Source of the DNA: Kiritimatiellales bacterium
GTDB taxonomy: Bacteria; Verrucomicrobiota; Kiritimatiellia; Kiritimatiellales; Tichowtungiaceae
Direction of reading: 5' to 3'
Assembly (NCBI GenBank): GCA_041656295.1
Contig: JBBADV010000016.1
Span: 1-56,518 of the forward strand
Length of the DNA: 56,518 nucleotides
Below the pieces are notes generated by a model that was not told the DNA's origin, did no database searches, and saw only the letters and a list, made by a program, of their open reading frames with translations. Positions 23,659-31,547 of this stretch are shown here, one piece after another (position 1 is the stretch's first letter; every line of letters begins with the position of its first letter). Both the position numbers and the translations under genes were made by a program.

Positions 23659-24720
23659 TTAAACATCGGCGCGCGGATACGAACCCAGTACATGCATGAC
23701 GGCACAGTGGCGCGCGAATATTTTGAGTGCAATTTTCACTTCCGGTGTTTCAGCGTGACCCTCGAAGTCGACGAAGAAGTAGTACTCCCACGCTTTGCTG
23801 CGGCTCGGGCGCGATTCAATTTTTGTCATGTTAATGCCGCCGGCTTTCAGTGCTTCGAGTGCATCGTGCAGTGCACCGACCTGATCTTTGAGTCCAAAAT
23901 AGATCGATGTTTTATCGCTGCCGGTCGGATCGGCGGCGTTGTGTCCGATCACCAGAAAGCGCGTTGTATTACCGCTGGCGTCCTGAATATGCTCGGCGAT
24001 CACAGAGAGTCCGTACAGCTCAGCTGCCAGCGGGCTCGCGATCGCGGCAGCATCGCTCTTTGCCGCTATTCCCGCTGCAAATGCGGTGCTGTTAACGGCT
24101 TCATATTCGATGCCGGAAAGATTTTCGGCGAGCCACCGGCGGCACTGCCCGAGAGCTTCCTGCTTGCTGCATACGCGCGAAATTTTTTCTTTCGGCACGG
24201 ATGCAAGCAGCGCCAGCGAAACCGGCAGATAAATTTCGGCACAGATTTTAAGATTAGTACCGGTGAATTGATCAAACGTATGCGTTACCGCGCCTTCAAT
24301 TGAATTTTCGATCGGTACGACGCCGTAATCGGCGGCGCCGTTTTCCACCGCCGCGAAAACATCAGCGATGGTCGCGGCGGGATGATACCCCACGCTTGCG
24401 CCGAATTTCAAATGCGCCGCCTGATGCGTGAATGTTGCCGGCGGGCCGAGATAGGCAATTTTCAGATTGCTTTCGAGCGCGAGCGATGCGGACATGATTT
24501 CTCGGTAGATCGCACGCGCTGCATCGTGCGGCAGCGGACCGCCGTTCAGTTTTTCAATCCGCTTGAACACCTCCCGCTCGCGCGCCGGGACATAAATTTC
24601 GCCGCCCTGCTCTTTTTTAATTTTGCCGACTTCGAGCGCAACTTTTACGCGCTCATTCAGCAGCTTCACAAGCTCTTCGTCGAGCGAATCAATTTTTTTT
24701 CTTAGGCTTTCCAGATTCAT
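23659..24720 (-). CDS. pheA: Bifunctional chorismate mutase/prephenate dehydratase (P-protein)
   Basis: A 353-aa phenylalanine biosynthesis enzyme. Residues 1-85 form an AroQ chorismate mutase (MNLESLRKKIDSLDEELVKL). About 90-270 form the prephenate dehydratase (YLGPPATFTHQAA, VVPIENSIEGAV, and the NTTRFLVIG catalytic box). About 280-350 form an ACT domain with the phenylalanine-binding KIESRPSRSKAWEYYFFVD, so feedback inhibition by Phe is expected. It follows scpB in the same direction with an intervening palindromic repeat. Confidence 0.95.
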   Translation of the reverse strand: MNLESLRKKIDSLDEELVKLLNERVKVALEVGKIKKEQGGEIYVPAREREVFKRIEKLNGGPLPHDAARAIYREIMSASLALESNLKIAYLGPPATFTHQAAHLKFGASVGYHPAATIADVFAAVENGAADYGVVPIENSIEGAVTHTFDQFTGTNLKICAEIYLPVSLALLASVPKEKISRVCSKQEALGQCRRWLAENLSGIEYEAVNSTAFAAGIAAKSDAAAIASPLAAELYGLSVIAEHIQDASGNTTRFLVIGHNAADPTGSDKTSIYFGLKDQVGALHDALEALKAGGINMTKIESRPSRSKAWEYYFFVDFEGHAETPEVKIALKIFARHCAVMHVLGSYPRADV

Positions 24721-24736
24721 AACCAATTTATTTCCG

Positions 24737-24805
24737 CCCACGAATCACACGAATCAACACGAAAAAACGGATTTAAGATTCGTGAACATTCGTATGATTC
24801 GTGGG
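24737..24805. repeat. Palindromic 'cacgaatcacacgaat' intergenic repeat
   Basis: Arms at 24737-24763 and 24779-24805 are imperfect reverse complements (cccacgaatcacacgaat against attcgtatgattcgtggg) with a 15-nt loop. It lies between scpB and pheA and would form a long mRNA hairpin. Confidence 0.7.
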
Positions 24806-24810
24806 AAATT

Positions 24811-25692
24811 TTATTCCTCATCCTCATCTTCATTATCAAGATCGTCTTCATCATCGTCGAATTCATCTTCGTCGTCAAACTCGTCCTCGTCATCACCAAA
24901 CTCGTCGTTGTCAGCGAATTCTTCGGGGGGATCGGTCAGATCTGACTGATCAGACAGATCTGACTGATCAGGTTTTTCAACTTCTTCGACCTCAATTTCT
25001 TCTTCCGCTTCATCTTCAAACAGCAGCGGGGTGGCATTTTCTTCTTCACGTTTTTCGAGCTCTTTTTCGATCGCCGGAATCTGCTTGGTTTTTGTTTTTG
25101 CCCCGGGTTCAATTTCAACGCGCTTTAATTCGTCCATGCCCGGCAGATCATCGAGGCTGCGCAATCCGAAATGTTCCAGAAAGCGCTGTGTGGTTCCGAA
25201 CAGCCAGGGGCGCCCCGGCAGTTCGCTGCGCGCGACCACTCTGACAAGCTGCATTTCAACCAGATTCCGCAGGACCTGATCGACCGCCACGCCGCGTACA
25301 GATTCAATTTCAGAACGCAGTACCGGCTGGCGGTAGGCGATAATCGCCAGCGTTTCGAGCGCCGGCTTTGACAGTTTCGTCGTACGATCTTTATCCAGCA
25401 GCGTACGCACCCACGGGCCGCAGCTGATTTCGTTTTGCAAACGGTATCCGCCGGCGATTTCGGCAACGCAGAGTCCGGTGCCGCCGCGGTTGAGTTCGTC
25501 TTTCAGCGCTTCAACGGCTTCGTCGATCTCTTTCTCTTTAATCGCGCCGAATGGCTCATACGCACCGCCGTAGTGCGCGCCGGCATCCGTCAGTACTTTG
25601 CGGATCTCTTTGACCGTGAGCGGTTTTTTTGCGGCGAACAGCAGCGCGCCGATAATCTGCTTGAGTTCAGGAAGTATCTCTACACCGCTCAT
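24811..25692 (-). CDS. scpB: Segregation and condensation protein B (ScpB) with acidic tail
   Basis: A 293-aa protein. The first 190 residues are a standard ScpB with two winged-helix domains (QIIGALLFAAKKPLTVKEI, KPALETLAIIAYRQPVLRSEIE, ELPGRPWLFGTT). ScpB and ScpA form the kleisin complex of SMC. The C-terminal 60 or so residues are unusual: a DQSDLSDQSDLTD repeat followed by an almost pure Asp/Glu run. Its ATG overlaps the scpA stop (ATGA). Confidence 0.92.
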   Translation of the reverse strand: MSGVEILPELKQIIGALLFAAKKPLTVKEIRKVLTDAGAHYGGAYEPFGAIKEKEIDEAVEALKDELNRGGTGLCVAEIAGGYRLQNEISCGPWVRTLLDKDRTTKLSKPALETLAIIAYRQPVLRSEIESVRGVAVDQVLRNLVEMQLVRVVARSELPGRPWLFGTTQRFLEHFGLRSLDDLPGMDELKRVEIEPGAKTKTKQIPAIEKELEKREEENATPLLFEDEAEEEIEVEEVEKPDQSDLSDQSDLTDPPEEFADNDEFGDDEDEFDDEDEFDDDEDDLDNEDEDEE

Positions 25693-26495
25693 ATCTGTAT
25701 TTCCTCCGCCGGAGTCCCCTCTTCCATCCGCACCGGCGCCGGGTCTTCACCGCCCTCCGTCTGTTCGATAACAATTTCTTCAAAATGGCCGTCCTGCCGC
25801 GCGGTCAAGCGGTTCAGCTTGATCAGCTCCAGCACCGCCAGAAATGTACAGACGATCTCCTGCCGCGAGCGCATATTACGAAATATCCTGCCAAGCGTCA
25901 GCGGCTTCCCGTTTTTCGTCACTTCAAGAATATAGTCCACTTTTTCACTGATTGTAAACTGCTCGGCAAAAATTTCCTGCAATTCTTCCTTCGGCGCACG
26001 GTCGAGTGCTTTATTCAGCGCCGCAATCAGATCAAAAATGCTGACGTCCTGCATGCCGACGTCCGGCTGTGCGCCGAGTTCAACGTGTTCGCCTTCACGC
26101 AGAAAAACATTTTCCTGAATTTCTTCCAGATGTCCCAGAAAACCGGCGGCATCTTTAAATTTTTTATATTCGACCAGCTGCCGGACAAGATCCCAGCGCG
26201 GATCCTCTTCATCGTCCTCTTCCACCGGACCGCGCTCTTCGTCCGGCAGCAGCATCCGGCTTTTAATCACCATCAGCGTCGCCGCCATCACAATAAAGTC
26301 GCCGGCGATTTCGAGATTCAGAATTTTCATCAGCTCGAGATATTCCATGTACTGCGTGGTAATACGGTTGATGGGAATATCATAAATATCCAACTCTTCT
26401 TTTTTGATGAGATAAAGCAGCAGATCGAGCGGTCCTTCGAATACTTCGAGACTGACCTTATATTCCTCGTTCGGCAGTAATTCAGGCGTATGCAT
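25689..26495 (-). CDS. scpA: Segregation and condensation protein A (ScpA)
   Basis: A 268-aa kleisin. The N-terminal SMC-binding helix region reads VFEGPLDLLLYLIKKEELDIYDIPI. IAGDFIVMAATLMVIKSRMLLP and the C-terminal VCTFLAVLELIKLNRLTARQ are family hallmarks. It bridges SMC heads for chromosome condensation. Its ATG directly follows the stop of the PIN toxin gene (TAAATG) and its stop overlaps scpB, so all are read from one mRNA. Confidence 0.94.
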   Translation of the reverse strand: MHTPELLPNEEYKVSLEVFEGPLDLLLYLIKKEELDIYDIPINRITTQYMEYLELMKILNLEIAGDFIVMAATLMVIKSRMLLPDEERGPVEEDDEEDPRWDLVRQLVEYKKFKDAAGFLGHLEEIQENVFLREGEHVELGAQPDVGMQDVSIFDLIAALNKALDRAPKEELQEIFAEQFTISEKVDYILEVTKNGKPLTLGRIFRNMRSRQEIVCTFLAVLELIKLNRLTARQDGHFEEIVIEQTEGGEDPAPVRMEEGTPAEEIQI

Positions 26496-26891
26496 TTATT
26501 CCGGAATAATGAGCTGAAGTCCGTTGATTTTCAAGAAATGCCGATCGCGAGTAATCAGCGGCGATTTTTCGGCGCAGGCCGCCGCCGCAATCCAGATATC
26601 GTTCACCGGCAACGGCGTTCCGTTGCGGAGCAAATCGGCCCGCAGCAGCGCGTAATATTCCGCGACATAAGGAGACGTTGGAAGAATATCCACTGACCGC
26701 TGCGACAAAAACTGATCAAGCCGGCGACGGTTTTCCGCTTCCCGGCAGCCAAGAACAAACCCGAAAAGGAGTTCGCCTAAAACGACTACCGGAACGCGGA
26801 TGGAATCAAATTCCGCCAGCAGATTTTTCGTGGAGAGTTCACCTCGAAATAAATCGCTCATTATATTTGTATCAACAACTGCGGATCTCAC
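26496..26891 (-). CDS. PIN-domain toxin (VapC family)
   Basis: A 131-aa PIN ribonuclease. The acidic residues expected for metal binding are present: D in VVDTNIMSDLF near the start, E in VLGELLFGF, D in NDIWIAAAA and D in LITRDRHF. I choose the GTG at 26891, which overlaps the antitoxin stop as GTGA, with GGAG eight bases upstream; a GTG at 26897 is also open. VapC toxins cleave tRNA or rRNA and are neutralised by the partner antitoxin. It lies directly upstream of scpA with no gap. Confidence 0.9.
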   Translation of the reverse strand: MRSAVVDTNIMSDLFRGELSTKNLLAEFDSIRVPVVVLGELLFGFVLGCREAENRRRLDQFLSQRSVDILPTSPYVAEYYALLRADLLRNGTPLPVNDIWIAAAACAEKSPLITRDRHFLKINGLQLIIPE

Positions 26892-27196
26892 TCCCACATC
26901 TCCGGCTCAATCACCCGCGCGCTGTTGATTGCTTCTGTAACCTTGCGATACTCCTCATCATCCCATGTGCCGAAAATCGAACTGAAATCAATCTTACTTT
27001 TCTTCTCTGCCCCGTCCATATAACCTTTTTCGGCAACCGGCTCATTCAGCGTGTCCGGAACATCATCAATCGGCACCAGTTTCGCGATTTTTTTACCGGC
27101 GCGCTCAATAATGACATTTTCGCGGCGGATCGAAACCAGATTAAGAAGTTCACCCAGATTTTGACGGGCTTTGACTGCTGAAACTGTAATACTCAC
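26888..27196 (-). CDS. Phd/YefM-type antitoxin
   Basis: A 102-aa protein starting at a GTG after GGAGG. The N-terminus MSITVSAVKARQNLGELLNL and VIIERAGKKIAKLVPID match the Phd/YefM DNA-binding fold. The C-terminal part, rich in charged residues and Trp, should wrap the PIN toxin. A near-perfect palindrome at 27228-27245 upstream is the likely autoregulatory operator. Confidence 0.9.
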   Translation of the reverse strand: MSITVSAVKARQNLGELLNLVSIRRENVIIERAGKKIAKLVPIDDVPDTLNEPVAEKGYMDGAEKKSKIDFSSIFGTWDDEEYRKVTEAINSARVIEPEMWE

Positions 27197-27218
27197 AATG
27201 CACCTCCAATGGACATAA

Positions 27219-27245
27219 CCATATCAATTGACATGATCACGTCAA
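27219..27245 (-). promoter_or_regulatory. Toxin-antitoxin promoter with palindromic operator
   Basis: TTGACATGATCACGTCAA at 27228-27245 is an 18-bp palindrome with one mismatched pair. On the minus strand it starts with TTGACG, which fits a -35 box, with TATGGT 16 bases downstream as a -10. Operator over promoter suggests repression by the antitoxin or the TA complex. The site directly abuts the trpS stop at 27246. Confidence 0.65.
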
Positions 27246-28208
27246 CTATTCCAGTCCAACAGCTTTGCGTGCGGCTTTCAAAGTTTTATGTGCTTCAACG
27301 CGTGCTTTTGCCGCGCCTTTTTGCAAAACCTCTTCAACGTAATCCATGTTCTTCTCGAGCTCGGCGCGTCTGGCGCGCAGCGGTGTGAAATAGTCGTTAA
27401 TCATCGCGAGCAGCTCTTTTTTCGCAGTGCCGTAGCCGAAACCGCCGGCGCGGTAACGCGCCGCCAGATTCGCCGCCTCGGCATCAGACGCAAACAGTTT
27501 ATAGAGCGCAAACGCTGTGCACGCGTCCGGGTTTTTGGGATCTTCGAGCGGCGTGCAGTCCGTCACGATTTGCATCACGCGTTTTTTAAGCGCCGCCGGA
27601 TCGCCGAAAATTTCCAGCGTATTACCGTAGGATTTTGACATTTTCTGTCCGTCGACGCCCGGAACCACCGCGACGGATTCACGAATGGACGGCTCCGGAA
27701 TCTTAAATGTTTCGCCGAACTCGTTATTAAACTTCATTGCCAGATCGCGCGTGATTTCAACATGCTGTTTCTGGTCGCGCCCCACCGGTACAATGCCCGC
27801 CTGCACAATCAGAATGTCCGCCGCCATCAGCACCGGATAAGTGAACAGGCCGTGACTCGCCGCAAACCCCTTCGCCACTTTATCCTTATAGGAATGGGCG
27901 CGCTCCAGCAGCCCCATCGGACAGATGACCGACAGCAGCCAAGTTAATTCCTGAACTTCCGGCAGATCGCTCTGCCGGTAAAACGCCGTGCGCTCCGGAT
28001 CAAGGCCGGCGGCGAGAAAGTCAAGCGCAACATCTTTTACCTGTTCGCGCAGCAGCGCTGCATTATGCACCGTTGTCAGCGCATGATAATCGGCAATGAA
28101 CAAAAACGCCTCGCCCTCATTCTGCAGCTCCAGCGCCGGTTTCATCATGCCGAAATAGTTGCCGAGATGCAGTTTTCCTGACGGCTGAATTCCTGAAAGT
28201 ATTCTCAT
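27246..28208 (-). CDS. trpS: Tryptophanyl-tRNA synthetase
   Basis: A 320-aa class I aminoacyl-tRNA synthetase of normal length. It has the HIGH-like motif PSGKLHLGNYFG near the N-terminus, the KMSKSYGN loop near residue 195, and typical TrpS blocks such as MAADILIVQAGIVPVGRDQKQH. It charges tRNA-Trp with tryptophan. The start at 28208 (MRILSGIQ) has GGAG eight bases upstream. Confidence 0.96.
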   Translation of the reverse strand: MRILSGIQPSGKLHLGNYFGMMKPALELQNEGEAFLFIADYHALTTVHNAALLREQVKDVALDFLAAGLDPERTAFYRQSDLPEVQELTWLLSVICPMGLLERAHSYKDKVAKGFAASHGLFTYPVLMAADILIVQAGIVPVGRDQKQHVEITRDLAMKFNNEFGETFKIPEPSIRESVAVVPGVDGQKMSKSYGNTLEIFGDPAALKKRVMQIVTDCTPLEDPKNPDACTAFALYKLFASDAEAANLAARYRAGGFGYGTAKKELLAMINDYFTPLRARRAELEKNMDYVEEVLQKGAAKARVEAHKTLKAARKAVGLE

Positions 28209-28343
28209 TCCAAACTCTCCATTCCGGCACAAAAATCCCGCCGGACTTAAAACTTTTGAATCATAAAGGCTTGCGGCTTCAGTTCAACCAAAATAGTCAT
28301 TGCGGCACAGCGCGAAACGAAATACTTACGGAAGATATACCGC

Positions 28344-29051
28344 CTAATGATTTTTTAACGTGTGCAGGAATGCTTCACGCAGCTCGGGAACAGAAAAACC
28401 GGCGGTGTCGATTTCGGTATAGCGCCGGCCGATGTGTTCCGGAGCATGGGCATCGGAAGATTGAATCACCGGCCAGCGCGCGGCAGTTTTTTTATCGATC
28501 ATTTGCCGGTTTACCGCTTCAAGTGCGTCGTAAGGAAGTTCCGGCAGAAATCCGAGCACATTGAGCGCGCCGTACATTTCACGGTCGATATGCGCCGGAA
28601 TACACAGCGCGCCGGCGGCGAGCGCCATGGGAATCAGATCAAAATATGAAATATCGGCGGCATAAACCAGCAGTTTATCGACGAATTCAATAATTTCCTC
28701 ATCGACCGTGATCACCGGCTGCTCACCGAACCGCTCCGGGTCATTTTTAATTTCCGGTATGCGCGCGTAAATCATTTCACCGAATTCCACAGCCGGCGCG
28801 AGCTGATCAAACAGACACAATACATGCACCTCTTCTGCCGTCGTCACTTCGAGGCCGTAAAGACAGTGCATTCCGGCAGCAACACAAGCACGATGAAACG
28901 CCGGCAGATTGCGCGTGCAGTTATGATCCGTCAGCGCAATGCAATTCATGCCGGCACGCTGCGAGCGCGCCACGATTTCGCGCGGCGACATATCCAGCGA
29001 CGCGCACGGCGACAGGCAGGAATGAATATGAAAATCAACGAACGCCTTCAT
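28344..29051 (-). CDS. PHP-domain metal-dependent phosphoesterase
   Basis: A 235-aa PHP protein. The metal-ligand motifs are FVDFHIHSCLSPCA at the N-terminus, ALTDHN, LYGLEVTT, PAHIDRE and SSDAHAPEHIG. Enzymes of this type hydrolyse phosphoesters or nucleotides; the substrate is unknown. In [FeFe]-hydrogenase loci a PHP gene commonly follows rex, DRTGG and HATPase genes, and the same order is seen here. Confidence 0.88.
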   Translation of the reverse strand: MKAFVDFHIHSCLSPCASLDMSPREIVARSQRAGMNCIALTDHNCTRNLPAFHRACVAAGMHCLYGLEVTTAEEVHVLCLFDQLAPAVEFGEMIYARIPEIKNDPERFGEQPVITVDEEIIEFVDKLLVYAADISYFDLIPMALAAGALCIPAHIDREMYGALNVLGFLPELPYDALEAVNRQMIDKKTAARWPVIQSSDAHAPEHIGRRYTEIDTAGFSVPELREAFLHTLKNH

Positions 29052-29059
29052 TGATAAAT

Positions 29060-29129
29060 CCTAAATTCGAATATCGAAATTCGAAACATTTTTTCTTTCG
29101 TGCTTCGTTATTCGTGCGTCGAATTTTAC
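29060..29129. repeat. Palindromic 'ttcgaatatcgaaattcg' intergenic repeat
   Basis: taaattcgaatatcgaaatt and a downstream ttattcgtgcgtcgaatttta are imperfect reverse complements. It lies between the PHP and DRTGG genes and overlaps the last codon of the latter. Confidence 0.45.
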
Positions 29130-29455
29130 TCGCCGAGGCACTTGGCGAGTTGCACGGTGGTTTTGTACTGATTTTTAGACGAAACAAACAGCGCAATATT
29201 TTCTTTGGCGGCAGCTTCGCGAACGTCCTGTTCTACCCTACGTCCGCTGCAGAAAATAATGCCGGATGCACCGGTAAGCGCAGCGACGGCGACCGTGTTT
29301 TTATGCGCCTGGATTGTAATCAGAGCGGTACCCTCTTGCATATTTGCCATCACATCGCTGAGGAGATCGGAGGTGTAACCGCCGGTCAGTTCAATTGTGT
29401 CCGGCGCCGGCTGTAACAGTTCAAGACCGTCAAATTTCAGTTCATTTACTTTCAT
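29126..29455 (-). CDS. DRTGG-domain protein (second copy in the rex cassette)
   Basis: A 109-aa protein resembling the DRTGG domain (MKVNELKFDGLELL, TGGYTSDLLSDVMANMQEG, AVAALTGASGIIFCSG). DRTGG domains occur beside CBS domains and in phosphotransacetylases and are thought to bind small ligands. It overlaps the CBS/HATPase gene by 14 bases and is followed by the PHP gene. A paralogue sits at 30395. Confidence 0.8.
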   Translation of the reverse strand: MKVNELKFDGLELLQPAPDTIELTGGYTSDLLSDVMANMQEGTALITIQAHKNTVAVAALTGASGIIFCSGRRVEQDVREAAAKENIALFVSSKNQYKTTVQLAKCLGE

Positions 29456-30398
29456 CAGAACTCTCCTCTTTCGGGGTTAAATAAACAACCGATTTAACCA
29501 TCGTTCCCATGTCAATGCCGGACTGGATTTCGAACTCGTCAGACAGGCGTTTAGTGTTTGGCAGACCCATGCCGGCACCGAATCCCTGCGACCGGATCCA
29601 GTCGTTCGCGGTCGAAAACCCTTCTGTCATGGATTTTGCAATATCGGGGATGCCGGGACCGAAGTCGTTGGCAGTAATGCGTACGCGGTCACGGTCGATA
29701 TACAGTGTGAGCGTGCCACCAAGCGAGTGTGCGATGATGTTGATCTCCAGTTCATAACACGCAACGGCGGCGCGGCGGATGATTTTCGGCGGGATATCGC
29801 GGGCGCGGAGCTGTTCACGCAGTTCGGCGGATGCCTTGCCGCCGGCGTCGAAGCCATAGCGCGTCAGCCGGTAAACGCGATAAAAAATACAATTATCAGA
29901 TGACGCCGGCGGTGAAATCTGCCCGCTTTCCGTTTCCATCACAGTAAGCTGGCGCGACAGCTCCTGAATCAGTGCGACGTTGATATTGCGCAGCGTAAGC
30001 ATGCCGACCAGTTCATTTTTGCGGTTGACTACCGGATAGCGCCGGTAGGGATATTTACTGAATGCCGACATGGCGAATGACAGCGGCTGATCCTCGCTGA
30101 GCGTCTGCACGCCGGTGGACATGTGATCGGCAACGGTGTCCTGCATCCAGTCTTGCTCATAGGCATCCATTACGTCGTGTACGGTCACAATGCCGACGAC
30201 ATACCGGTCGTCAACCACCGGCATACCGCTGATCGCATTGCTTTTCATAATCGTTTGCACATCGCGCATCGTACAGTGGCGCGTAACGGCAAACACTTTG
30301 CGCGTCATCACATCCCGGATTTTCAGATTCCCGGCGAGCTCTGCAATCCGCAGGGAAATATCCTCTTCCGGCTGAGGAATAGAGGGCGATGCATTCAT
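29442..30398 (-). CDS. CBS-pair protein with serine-kinase-type HATPase domain
   Basis: A 318-aa two-part regulator. Residues about 25-145 are two CBS motifs (DVMTRKVFAVTRHCTM, GIVTVHDVMDAYEQD; DHMSTGVQTLSED, NELVGMLTLRNI), which usually sense adenine nucleotides. Residues about 190-310 are an RsbW/anti-sigma-like GHKL ATPase (CYELEINIIAHSLGG as the N box, NDFGPGIPD as G1, GFGAGMGLPNTKRL as G2). It probably phosphorylates or binds a partner according to energy state. It overlaps both neighbouring DRTGG genes by a few bases. Confidence 0.85.
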   Translation of the reverse strand: MNASPSIPQPEEDISLRIAELAGNLKIRDVMTRKVFAVTRHCTMRDVQTIMKSNAISGMPVVDDRYVVGIVTVHDVMDAYEQDWMQDTVADHMSTGVQTLSEDQPLSFAMSAFSKYPYRRYPVVNRKNELVGMLTLRNINVALIQELSRQLTVMETESGQISPPASSDNCIFYRVYRLTRYGFDAGGKASAELREQLRARDIPPKIIRRAAVACYELEINIIAHSLGGTLTLYIDRDRVRITANDFGPGIPDIAKSMTEGFSTANDWIRSQGFGAGMGLPNTKRLSDEFEIQSGIDMGTMVKSVVYLTPKEESSDESK

Positions 30399-30742
30399 TC
30401 AATTCCCATTACGCGTCCGGTACGGACGCTGGTTCTGAATTTTGTAAGCGGCGTAACAAACAGCGGTACGCCGAGTTTTTCGGCGGCGCGGCCGAGCGCC
30501 GGCGGAATCTGTTTGCGGTGGGCAACGATTACGCCGGCAGCACCGATCACTTCGGCGGCGCGCAGGATCTGATCGGAGAGCAGCGAGGTAATTATCAAGG
30601 GATCTTCGCCGTCATTCATCAGAATATCGCTGATCAAATCAGAGGCGAAAACATTTTTAAACGTGCGCCCTTCCCAATCTTCCGGCGCATATACAATTTC
30701 CGCCGGCAGCGCTTCAATCACAGATTTTAATGTTGTCGACAC
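30395..30742 (-). CDS. DRTGG-domain protein (first copy in the rex cassette)
   Basis: A 115-aa protein with FASDLISDILMNDGEDPLIIT and AAEVIGAAGVIVAHRKQ, matching the pattern of its paralogue at 29126 (TSDLLSDVM, ALTGASGIIF). It follows rex directly (one-base spacing to the rex stop) and overlaps the CBS/HATPase start (ATGA). It is likely a ligand-binding partner in the same redox or energy sensing cassette. Confidence 0.78.
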   Translation of the reverse strand: MSTTLKSVIEALPAEIVYAPEDWEGRTFKNVFASDLISDILMNDGEDPLIITSLLSDQILRAAEVIGAAGVIVAHRKQIPPALGRAAEKLGVPLFVTPLTKFRTSVRTGRVMGIE

Positions 30743-31378
30743 CTATTGTTCTCCCCTGTTTTCTTCCACAAACTGAATTTGATAAAAGATATTTTCAATC
30801 GCCTGCTCCACATTGATATTCTGAATCAGAAACGCATCAGAGCTTCGCAGCGGCACCGGCGCAAAATTAATCACGCCTTTAATACTGGTTTTTTTCAGCG
30901 AATCAACAATCGACTGCACAGATGATTCCGGCACCGTCAGCACCGCAACCTGAATCTGGTTTTCAATGATAAAATCTTTCATTTTACTGATGTGGAAAAC
31001 CGGAATCGGCGCGGTTTCGTTAACCACCGCCGGATCGCTGTCAAAGCCCGCTTCCACGCGAATACGGACGCGCGGGAAGCCGTTATAATTCATCAGCGCC
31101 CTGCCCATTTTCCCGCAGCCGACAATGACAATTTTCTGCTTCCGGTCTTTGCCGAGAATCACATTCAGCTTTGTGATCAGCTCATCGATGCGGTAGCCGC
31201 CGCGTTTATTGCCGGAAAGCCCGAACAGTGAAAAATCCTTACGCACCAGGGACGAAGAAATTTCCAGTGCATCAGCCAGATTATCCGAAAATACACGGAT
31301 AAATCCCATATCTTTCATTTTCTGCATCACACCGCGGTATTTTAATAGCCGCTCAATGACAGCCGGTTGAACTTTCAT
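30743..31378 (-). CDS. rex: Redox-sensing transcriptional repressor Rex
   Basis: A 211-aa protein (start at MKVQPAVIERLLKYR, 31378; the longer frame adds a non-homologous stretch). It has an N-terminal winged helix (about 1-75, with ALEISSSLVRKDFSLFG as recognition region) and a Rossmann NADH-binding domain beginning IVIVGCGKMGRALMNY (about 83-98). Rex leaves DNA when NADH/NAD+ rises, so it derepresses fermentative and hydrogenase genes. It heads the cassette and diverges from the OlsF-like gene. Confidence 0.92.
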   Translation of the reverse strand: MKVQPAVIERLLKYRGVMQKMKDMGFIRVFSDNLADALEISSSLVRKDFSLFGLSGNKRGGYRIDELITKLNVILGKDRKQKIVIVGCGKMGRALMNYNGFPRVRIRVEAGFDSDPAVVNETAPIPVFHISKMKDFIIENQIQVAVLTVPESSVQSIVDSLKKTSIKGVINFAPVPLRSSDAFLIQNINVEQAIENIFYQIQFVEENRGEQ

Positions 31379-31547
31379 AATTTTGAATCTATCACAAAAA
31401 ACCGCCGGCGCAAATCCGCAACCAAAAAACACAGCATAAATCAAACAGTTTACAAATTGCAGTTGATCTTCATGAATCTGATTTTTCCGGTTTTGCACCG
31501 GCAGGAAATCCTGTAACGTTTCCGGCGTTTATTCTGGGAGAGAGTTT

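Noticed and set aside
24623..24949. Serine-rich plus-strand ORF
   Set aside because: It is the antisense of the acidic tail of ScpB and of the intergenic repeat.
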